A DNA stretch of 12,614 nucleotides. It comes from JBCDCU01 sp039180865. Its GTDB lineage: Bacteria; Pseudomonadota; Alphaproteobacteria; Rhizobiales; JACESI01. The stretch lies in assembly GCA_039180865.1 (NCBI GenBank), contig JBCDCZ010000125.1, forward strand, positions 1 to 12,614, given 5' to 3'. The position numbers and the translations under genes are program-made. Shown one piece after another: positions 7,252 to 12,614 of the stretch. Each line of letters begins with the position of its first letter. The first letter of the stretch is position 1. A model generated the notes under the pieces. It was not told where the DNA came from. It saw only the letters and a list, made by a program, of their open reading frames with translations, and did not search any database.

Positions 7252-8328
7252 CTAGACGCTCCAATCGCGCAATGGCGTGGCGCCATTGGATTTCATTTTG
7301 CTTAGATACAAATCCATAACCTGATCAGCCGGAAGTCCCTTCCCCTTGTTGAAAGAAACCCATTCATCGGCAAGATCCGGGATTGTGTTTGCCCATTCTA
7401 CGCGGGCGCTTTCATCCAACTGATTGATCGTCGCGCCTTGCTCTTTCATTTTTCCTTCAAAGGAATCGGCAAGACCCATCAAAGCTTCGCCGTGGAGTTG
7501 GCTGTACTCCTGACCAAGTTCGGTCAAGACTGTTTTAAGCTCCTCAGGCATGCGCTGCCACACACGCGCATTCACGGTCATAGCGCCGGTGCACTGGCAA
7601 CCAAGGCTGACGCGGTTGAGATAAGGTGCGACCTCGAAGAGTTTGAACGGGAAGGTCCCGCTGTTCGAGATTACCGCGCCATCAACGACGCCGGTCTTGA
7701 TCAGGTTGTAAAAGCCTGGCAAGCCCTGGTTCACTGCAGTTGCGCCGGTGTTTCTAAGCCAGGCGCCCACAGTGCCGGCCGCAGCGAATTTCTTGCCTTT
7801 CATGTCGGCAATGCCGTTGATCGGCTCTTTGGAGATGACGTGATAAGTCTCAATGCCGCTCGCGCCGAGATAAGTCTGGCGCTGCTTGGTCCAGGCCTCA
7901 TTTAGAGCTGGCATTTCTTCATGCATTTCGTTGATGACCTTCAGCATGGTCGGCATGTCATCCGACACAAAGGGTGCGTAGAAGGTTACGTTCTGAAGCG
8001 GCATTTTGGATTCTTCCCAAAGGGTGCCGACCCAACCGATATCCGTGAGGCCCTGTTCAACAGCTTCTAGTGTTTTGTCGAATTTAAAGAGCGCTCCGCC
8101 GTAAGATTCCGTCCATTGAACGCGCACATCGGAGCCCATCGCTTCGAGGCGCTTATTGGTTTCAGGAACCACATGGTTTTGCATTGTGCCGACCCAAGGC
8201 ACCGTCGTCGGGTGACTCGAAGCGATCGTCAACCTGACTTTGCTTGCGCCCAGCGCAATGTTGGGTGCGCATAAAGCCGTGCCCGCAGCGCCTATCAGTC
8301 CCATCGCTTTTCTACGTGAAATTTCCAT
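7252..8328 (-). CDS. dctP: TRAP transporter solute-binding protein, DctP family
   Basis: A 358-residue periplasmic protein from the ATG at 8328. The signal peptide EISRRKAMGLIGAAGTALCAPNIALGA (about 2-28) carries an RR-K pattern and may be Tat-type. The mature part has KVRLTIASSHPTTVPW, a helix around ETNKRLEAMGSDVRVQW, LTDIGWVG, IADMKGKKFAAAGTVG and NLIKTGVVDGAVIS, which are DctP-family landmarks. The usual substrate-carboxylate arginine (in K-I/F-R) appears to be Ala182 in KKFAAAG; Arg192 lies ten residues on. The partner permease is encoded at 2722-4734. A GTG at 8337 is in frame, but GGAGG overlaps it; the ATG at 8328 is eight bases from GGAGG and is the better start. This is the first gene of the cluster and is transcribed divergently from the LysR regulator. 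Confidence 0.93.
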   Translation of the reverse strand: MEISRRKAMGLIGAAGTALCAPNIALGASKVRLTIASSHPTTVPWVGTMQNHVVPETNKRLEAMGSDVRVQWTESYGGALFKFDKTLEAVEQGLTDIGWVGTLWEESKMPLQNVTFYAPFVSDDMPTMLKVINEMHEEMPALNEAWTKQRQTYLGASGIETYHVISKEPINGIADMKGKKFAAAGTVGAWLRNTGATAVNQGLPGFYNLIKTGVVDGAVISNSGTFPFKLFEVAPYLNRVSLGCQCTGAMTVNARVWQRMPEELKTVLTELGQEYSQLHGEALMGLADSFEGKMKEQGATINQLDESARVEWANTIPDLADEWVSFNKGKGLPADQVMDLYLSKMKSNGATPLRDWSV

Positions 8329-8419
8329 TCTAAACACCTCCCACTTATGTCCAGTCTGATCCGTGCCCTCAGGTTAGTGGGAGTTTTGAGGGAAATTAAA
8401 TATCAAGAATAGAAAATCC

Positions 8420-8434
8420 ATAACATAATGATAT
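8420..8434. promoter_or_regulatory. Putative LysR-type regulator box 1 (T-N11-A)
   Basis: ATAACATAATGATAT is an imperfect 15-bp dyad with six of seven arm pairs matching, and it contains T-N11-A, the LysR-type core. It sits in the AT-rich divergent gap (8338-8474) between the TRAP operon and the regulator. A nearly identical element lies at 9446-9460. An ATATCA at 8400-8405 mirrors its TGATAT end and could be a second contact site. Binding by the adjacent regulator is inference. Confidence 0.6.
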
Positions 8435-8448
8435 AAATTTGCAGCTAT

Positions 8449-8460
8449 AGAAGCGCTTCT
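8449..8460. promoter_or_regulatory. 12-bp perfect palindrome just upstream of the regulator gene
   Basis: AGAAGCGCTTCT is self-complementary with no loop. It ends two bases before the GGGGAGG ribosome binding site of the LysR gene. Its position suits an operator that blocks transcription or translation of the regulator, but a palindrome of this size can occur by chance. Confidence 0.35.
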
Positions 8461-8474
8461 GGGGAGGATGCGGA

Positions 8475-9425
8475 ATGCAGCTAAATCCGAAACATCTGAT
8501 GATGTTGGCCGATATTTATGATGCTGGCGGCTTCACCGAAGCGGCAATCAGCCTGAACACCACGCAGCCTGGCCTTTCCAGAATTGTGAAGGCTGTCGAA
8601 CAACGGATCGGTGAACCGGTCTTTATCCGCGTGCGCAAGCCCTTACAGTTGACACCGATCGGCGAGCGCCTTGTTGACCAGGGCCGGGCGATCCGAACGG
8701 CAACGAACCGGGCTTCGGAAAGTGTCGATCGCATCAGAAGTGGCGAAGAAGGCGAACTCAGGATAGGGGGCACACCGTTTTTCATTGACGGCTTTATCTC
8801 CGGGCTGATCGCTGAATTCCAGACCGAACGCTACAATGTGACTGTGCGTTTGATCCACGGTTACCCGGATGACTTGATTGCCCAGTTAATAGCAAACCGT
8901 CTTGATGCAGCGCTCTGCCCCATCGATATCATCGATCCAGACGCAGGAATTGAGTTTGTGCCGCTCATTCGAGGGCATAATGTCGTCGCATGCCGGGTTG
9001 GCCATCCGCTGAGGTCCAAGAAAGAAATCAAGCCGTTGGACCTGTTACAATTCCCCTGGGTGGCACCACCGCCGCTCAGTCCGTTGAGTGATGATCTTAA
9101 GCGGGTACTCTCGTCCTTTGAGGCATCGCACATCAATGTCATTGCGTCCGGCGGCGGATTGGGAAGTGTGGTGAATTACGTCGTCCATTCCGATTGTCTC
9201 ACGATCCTCCCGCACACGGTTGTCTTCGCCATGCGCCATCAAGGTGCGCTATCTGCCTTACCGGTAGATCTTAACCACCCAAGCCGCACCCTTGGCATTC
9301 TGACACCTCGCTTCGGCACGATGATACCGGTGGTTCGTAAATTATCGGAGTTCATGAAGTCGCGGATGGCCGCCATGCAAGACCAAATCAACTCCCACGA
9401 GCGTGAGGTTTATTCCCTTGTTTAG
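8475..9425 (+). CDS. LysR-type transcriptional regulator
   Basis: A 316-residue cytoplasmic DNA-binding regulator. The winged helix-turn-helix spans about 5-64, with GGFTEAAISLNTTQPGLSRIVKAVEQRIGEPVFIR giving the LysR pattern and the LTPIGE turn following. The effector-binding domain (about 92-300) begins GELRIGGTPFF and contains two alpha/beta subdomains; its ligand cannot be read from sequence. It is divergent from the TRAP/hydroxyquinol operon, the classic layout for a LysR activator that responds to a substrate or intermediate of the operon. The ATG is seven bases after GGAGG. Matching T-N11-A boxes in its own promoter gap and before the next gene suggest that it controls both transcription units; this is inferred. 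Confidence 0.95.
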   Translation: MQLNPKHLMMLADIYDAGGFTEAAISLNTTQPGLSRIVKAVEQRIGEPVFIRVRKPLQLTPIGERLVDQGRAIRTATNRASESVDRIRSGEEGELRIGGTPFFIDGFISGLIAEFQTERYNVTVRLIHGYPDDLIAQLIANRLDAALCPIDIIDPDAGIEFVPLIRGHNVVACRVGHPLRSKKEIKPLDLLQFPWVAPPPLSPLSDDLKRVLSSFEASHINVIASGGGLGSVVNYVVHSDCLTILPHTVVFAMRHQGALSALPVDLNHPSRTLGILTPRFGTMIPVVRKLSEFMKSRMAAMQDQINSHEREVYSLV

Positions 9426-9445
9426 AGGCGTGCGGATTGGCATTC

Positions 9446-9460
9446 ATAACAAAATGATAT
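9446..9460. promoter_or_regulatory. Putative LysR-type regulator box 2 (T-N11-A)
   Basis: ATAACAAAATGATAT differs from box 1 (8420-8434) at a single position and keeps T-N11-A. It lies 20 bases after the LysR stop, in the 190-bp gap before the dehydrogenase. Its last four bases form the left end of a larger inverted repeat (9457-9480). Confidence 0.6.
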
Positions 9461-9480
9461 CTGAATTATAATTTAGATAT
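9457..9480. repeat. 24-bp inverted repeat upstream of the dehydrogenase gene
   Basis: The left arm ATATCTGAATTA (9457-9468) and the right arm TAATTTAGATAT (9469-9480) are complementary at 11 of 12 positions with no spacer; the only mismatch is G9465 against T9472. It overlaps the right end of regulator box 2 by four bases. It is too AT-rich and loop-free for a terminator and is more likely an operator or part of a promoter for the downstream gene. Confidence 0.65.
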
Positions 9481-9615
9481 TTTATTGTCACCGCGCGCTC
9501 TGTTAGCACTTTGGTATTCGAAGGACGAAGACCGTTTCCGTGCGTTCCGGCATCGGAGGTCTCGACGCCTTGCGACGCGAAATTCACTTTATTCTTAAGA
9601 TGTTGGGAGCATCAA

Positions 9616-10494
9616 ATGCCAGATAAGAAGATTGGTTGGATCGGTGTTGGGCTGCTTGGAACGCCCATTGTGGAGCGTTTCCTTGGCGCTGGATATGACG
9701 TGGTGCTCCATAGTCGACGCCGCCAGTCGCTTGAGGCGTTCGAAGGCAAGGCGCTTTTAGTCAATTCACCCGCAGAAGTTGCCGCCGAAGCCGATATCAT
9801 CTTTTCTGCATTGCCTGGTGATAAGGCCTTTGAATCGGTTGCGACCGAAGTCCTGAAGGCGCTGAAGCCGGGGCAAATCTATTGCGATATTTCGACTGTC
9901 TCGCCTGAAATTTCTATCAAGGTTTCCGAGGAATGTGGTGAGTTTGTCCGTGCGCCGGTTTCAGGATCGGTCACCCATGCAAAGGCGGGGAACCTGGTTG
10001 TTCTGGGTTCCGGTATCAAATCCACATTTGATGAACTTGCGCCGGTTTTCTCGGTCTTCTCAAACACTCAGCTCTATGTCGGGCCTGGCGATCAGGCGCG
10101 GTATCTGAAACTCCTGATCAACAACCTCGTTGGTGCAACCGCCGGATTGATGGCTGAAAGCCTGATAGTTGGTGAAAAGGCCGGGCTTAATCGTGATCTT
10201 GTTTTGGATGCTCTCGCCCAATCGGCGGTGGGATCGCCGCTTGTCAAATACAAGGCGGAAACTCTGAAGGCCGAAAACTATGCGCCTGCCTTCCCGACAA
10301 CCGCGATGGTGAAGGATATTACGCTTTTCGCGGAGGCCGCCGGGAAGCTTAACTGCGCATCGCCCTATGCGGACCTCACAGTCGGCCTCTTGAAAGAAAA
10401 CGCCGCGAGAGAGAGCCGTGGCGAGGAAGATTTCAGTGCTTTGACAAAGCTGTTTTCGGAACGAGCCTCCTTTTCAAACGTCGCGGCTGAGTAA
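9616..10494 (+). CDS. NAD(P)-dependent beta-hydroxyacid dehydrogenase (3-hydroxyisobutyrate dehydrogenase family)
   Basis: A 292-residue enzyme from the ATG at 9616. The Rossmann motif IGWIGVGLLGTP (6-17; G10, G12, G15) is followed by LHSRRR (31-36), where the Arg residues hint at NADP(H). The substrate loop is RAPVSGSVTHAKAGNL (112-127), with Arg where most members have Asp or Glu before APVSG. Lys165 and Asn169 in YLKLLINN are the catalytic pair. The family oxidises or reduces beta-hydroxyacids and related semialdehydes; the exact substrate is unknown. The frame continues upstream to 9511, but that extension has no ribosome binding site, while 9616 has GGGAG six bases upstream. It lies behind the regulator on the same strand with its own AT-rich upstream region containing a regulator-like box, so it probably belongs to the same regulon. 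Confidence 0.9.
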   Translation: MPDKKIGWIGVGLLGTPIVERFLGAGYDVVLHSRRRQSLEAFEGKALLVNSPAEVAAEADIIFSALPGDKAFESVATEVLKALKPGQIYCDISTVSPEISIKVSEECGEFVRAPVSGSVTHAKAGNLVVLGSGIKSTFDELAPVFSVFSNTQLYVGPGDQARYLKLLINNLVGATAGLMAESLIVGEKAGLNRDLVLDALAQSAVGSPLVKYKAETLKAENYAPAFPTTAMVKDITLFAEAAGKLNCASPYADLTVGLLKENAARESRGEEDFSALTKLFSERASFSNVAAE

Positions 10495-10514
10495 TCCTTT
10501 GTAAGACTTCAATG

Positions 10515-10538
10515 ATGGGGCGCAAATATGCGCCTCGT
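10515..10538. terminator. Possible weak terminator hairpin between convergent genes
   Basis: GGCGCA (10519-10524) and TGCGCC (10529-10534) form a perfect stem with loop AATA. Further pairs, two of them G-T, extend it to ten. No T-run follows on either strand, so it is at best a weak or Rho-assisted terminator. The remainder of the 240-bp gap (10495-10734) shows nothing recognisable. Confidence 0.4.
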
Positions 10539-10734
10539 CACAGCATCAGCGTCAAAGGACGTACACCCCAAAAAACGCGGCGGAAGCATCAAGCCTCCAT
10601 CGCGTCTCGTCTTCCTGTTAGAGGCGCATTCCACCTCAAACTGAAAGATCGACCAGCTCGGGGCAATCCCTTCCTCGCGGCCATCACGATCACCGCAGGG
10701 ATACTGTCCCCTGACAATCAATGAGGTGTGAGGA

Positions 10735-12614
10735 CTAAGGTTGCATGACGACCATGCGATACTCGCCATTCTCAAACGGATATTTGCCACCGACTTCTCT
10801 AAACTTCTTGTGCATCGACTTCGCGTCTTCATACGAGACAGCATACCATTTCGAATCCCGGGCCGGCGTTATGATTTTTGCACTCGCCGCACTCTCAACG
10901 GCCTTAACGTAATCGGTAAGGTTGGTTTTTGATGCGATATTCGGGTTGCCGCTTTCTGATGCAAAGCGGAAGTACAATGTGACTTTGAGTTTGCTTTTCT
11001 TGCTTGCTCTATACTCGGCAAGCGTCGATGTCACCGCCGCTACCACTTCATCATGCGTGTAATTAAAGAAGAATTTCTCCAGGGATTTCGTCTTCTCAAT
11101 CTCTTTCAGGATATTCGCATCTGTCATGGCACCCGGCCCTGCGAGCGGAAACTCGACGCTCGCGGACCATGTGCCGAGCCAATAGGTGTATGCTGTGACG
11201 GGCGGAGAGCCCAAAAGCTTAGCGAATGGCGCGGTCGACCCGATGTTAAGGCCCACATTGCAGCTTTGAAACTCAAGAGATTTTGTTTGTACGGGTGTGA
11301 GTTTTTTCGAAACGATCAAATCGGCAAGCGGTTTGAAGTCTGAGCTGCTCGAGGTCCCATTGAAGTAGAGGCCTGTCGGGTCCGAGTGACCGTGAATAAC
11401 AACCGCATCAGCGGTCTGATATTTGGTCAGTGCCGCCAGAAACTCGTTCTTGGTTTCATATTCAATAACATCACGGCTATCCCCAGGGTCACGATACTTT
11501 GTGAACCGTCTCAACAAACCGTTGCTCGTTGACTTACCGAGAGTATCGCGCTGGACCAACAGGAGAAAATCGACGTGGGAGGCGGTCGGGATTGTCGACC
11601 CGGTGTTGGCAAGGGCGTTCGGTGTCAAGACCGGCACATCCTCGCCAACGACGCCAAGCAGGTTGCGAGCGGCTTCCTGCCCTTCTTCCGGGCTGATTCT
11701 GCCGGTTTCGACGGCTTGTCCGATTGTCTTCAGGTGGTCGACAATAGCCGCCGGATCGGAATCGCGCAGATTACTTCCCGCGGCGATACGTTGCGCTCTC
11801 GAGGCAATATGAGCGGCCGCTTCTTGAGCCAGGGCTGATGCGCCTTCTGCGCCACCTGATCCGCCACCGGAAGAAGACCCTCCGCCTCCACCGAGGACGG
11901 GCGGCAGCCCACTCGCCATCATGGCCGCATTGCCGGCCATGCGGGCCACTTCCAATGCCGCATCGACATATTGCTTTTGCTTGTCGGCATCGACGGTCAT
12001 TGCGGTGTTTGCGAGGCTGCGCGCGGCCTCCATCGCGGCTTCACCGTGCGAGGCATCGTGAAACGGCGTTGGTGACATGAGCGCCGGAAGCACCCCGGAC
12101 ATCGGGGATTGCGGTGCCGTTGGAGGCGTCTGAAAGTTGACGATATTGGCTGGCAGCTGGGCCTGACCAGGTATGACAGCGCGACTGCGCGAACCTGTTG
12201 ATACCGGGGCAATATCGGGCGCGGCGAAAGGCGTCACGCTGTCCTGATCGATCTTGCGTGTGATGTCCCGGGTTTCCGTCGCATTATTGCAGGAAAGATA
12301 GATCTCTGCAAAAACCCCGCGGGTCGGCACCGAAACGGCCCGTGATGTCCGTAGATCGGCCACATCGATCGGTGGCGAGACATATTTGTTGTTTGCCAGC
12401 GGGAACGCAACGTAATTCCCGTCGACGCCCACGGGTCGGTTTTCGATGGCATCCAGCAACGAGCCGTCCTCGCCATAATTGAAGCGATCGAAACGCAAAG
12501 CACGCTCGTTGGCGTCCTCGGTTAGCCAAATTGTTCGCAGGATACGCATGGGTTGCCGCTGCATCCAATTGACGAACTCCTCCAGGCGCTCGTAATCACG
12601 ACCCTGGCGGGTGC
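10735..12614 (-). CDS. Large protein of unknown function with a C-terminal caspase-like (HG...SC) domain; N-terminus probably beyond window
   Basis: The frame is open to the right edge. The first Met in the window is at 12564 (609 aa), but its GGAGGAG is 12 bases away, and the preceding codons (YERLEEFVNW) look like continuing protein, so this is probably the C-terminal part of a longer gene. Numbered from that Met: 1-160 is a mixed and then Pro-rich region with VPTRGVFAEIYLSCNNATETRDITR (79-103); 174-220 is Ala-rich helix; 225-238 is a Gly/Ser linker; 239-302 is a second Ala-rich helical part. Residues 328-475 form an alpha/beta unit with VDFLLLVQ, ADAVVIHGHSD (His391-Gly392), LEFQSCNVG (Ser434-Cys435) and VTAYTYW. 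Strand-HG and strand-SC is the catalytic arrangement of clan CD cysteine peptidases and DUF4347-like domains. A charged alpha/beta tail follows (497-609). No signal peptide is visible. I do not recognise the family; peptidase activity is inference. Confidence 0.7.
   Translation of the reverse strand, partial: TRQGRDYERLEEFVNWMQRQPMRILRTIWLTEDANERALRFDRFNYGEDGSLLDAIENRPVGVDGNYVAFPLANNKYVSPPIDVADLRTSRAVSVPTRGVFAEIYLSCNNATETRDITRKIDQDSVTPFAAPDIAPVSTGSRSRAVIPGQAQLPANIVNFQTPPTAPQSPMSGVLPALMSPTPFHDASHGEAAMEAARSLANTAMTVDADKQKQYVDAALEVARMAGNAAMMASGLPPVLGGGGGSSSGGGSGGAEGASALAQEAAAHIASRAQRIAAGSNLRDSDPAAIVDHLKTIGQAVETGRISPEEGQEAARNLLGVVGEDVPVLTPNALANTGSTIPTASHVDFLLLVQRDTLGKSTSNGLLRRFTKYRDPGDSRDVIEYETKNEFLAALTKYQTADAVVIHGHSDPTGLYFNGTSSSSDFKPLADLIVSKKLTPVQTKSLEFQSCNVGLNIGSTAPFAKLLGSPPVTAYTYWLGTWSASVEFPLAGPGAMTDANILKEIEKTKSLEKFFFNYTHDEVVAAVTSTLAEYRASKKSKLKVTLYFRFASESGNPNIASKTNLTDYVKAVESAASAKIITPARDSKWYAVSYEDAKSMHKKFREVGGKYPFENGEYRMVVMQP

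Noticed and set aside
7438..7905. 155-codon plus-strand open frame opposite dctP
   Set aside because: It lies wholly within the DctP coding region on the other strand, shows no recognisable domain, and the DctP frame is well supported.
8397..8431. Sigma-70 promoter for the TRAP operon on the minus strand (TATTTA as -10)
   Set aside because: The AT-rich gap offers several -10-like hexamers, but none has a convincing -35; a start site cannot be placed from sequence alone.
9511..9615. N-terminal extension of the dehydrogenase from an upstream ATG
   Set aside because: The extra 35 residues precede the normal Rossmann start and have no ribosome binding site, whereas the ATG at 9616 does.
10512..10724. 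70-codon plus-strand open frame in the gap after the dehydrogenase
   Set aside because: It has no ribosome binding site, is rich in basic residues without pattern, and starts inside a hairpin; there is not enough to call a gene.
10509..10844. 111-codon minus-strand open frame overlapping the end of the large unknown gene
   Set aside because: It overlaps the supported C-terminus in another frame and has no start signal or recognisable motif.

Overview
The window (12.6 kb, moderately GC-rich with AT-rich promoter gaps) looks like chromosomal DNA of a proteobacterium, most likely an alphaproteobacterium. That placement is inferred from the gene families, strong GGAGG-type ribosome binding sites, tight operon packing and codon use. 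No rRNA, tRNA, CRISPR array, insertion sequence or phage module was seen.

Region 1 (left edge to 8328, minus strand) is one long catabolic gene cluster. In transcription order it encodes: a TRAP solute-binding protein; a stem-loop-containing gap; two adjacent YciI-like proteins; a peroxiredoxin-like CxxC protein; maleylacetate reductase; a fused TRAP permease (DctQ-DctM); a HadB/RutE-type flavin reductase; a small DMT (YdcZ/DUF606) membrane protein; an intradiol dioxygenase of the hydroxyquinol 1,2-dioxygenase type; and a beta-keto acid cleavage enzyme (BKACE, DUF849) cut off by the left edge. Most genes are 1-40 bp apart or overlap by 1-4 bp. The exception is the 164-bp gap after the binding protein.

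Read as a pathway, an imported aromatic compound is converted to hydroxyquinol by an enzyme not in the window. Hydroxyquinol is then cleaved to maleylacetate and reduced to 3-oxoadipate. The usual 3-oxoadipate CoA-transferase and thiolase genes are absent from the visible part. A BKACE gene sits in their place, and it could convert 3-oxoadipate plus acetyl-CoA to acetoacetate plus succinyl-CoA in one step. The YciI proteins and the HadB/RutE reductase recall the accessory enzymes of chlorophenol pathways (TftG; HadB/TcpB), which process substituted hydroxyquinols and quinones.

Region 2 (8338-10494) holds a divergent LysR-type regulator, then a beta-hydroxyacid dehydrogenase on the plus strand. 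A 15-bp near-identical T-N11-A element, ATAACA(T/A)AATGATAT, occurs both in the regulator/TRAP divergent gap and upstream of the dehydrogenase. This suggests that the regulator controls both units. The second copy runs into a 24-bp inverted repeat.

Region 3 (10735 to right edge, minus strand) is an unrelated large protein of unknown function. It has Ala-rich helical segments, a Gly/Ser linker and a C-terminal domain whose HG...SC arrangement resembles caspase-like (clan CD / DUF4347-like) domains. Its reading frame stays open through the right edge.
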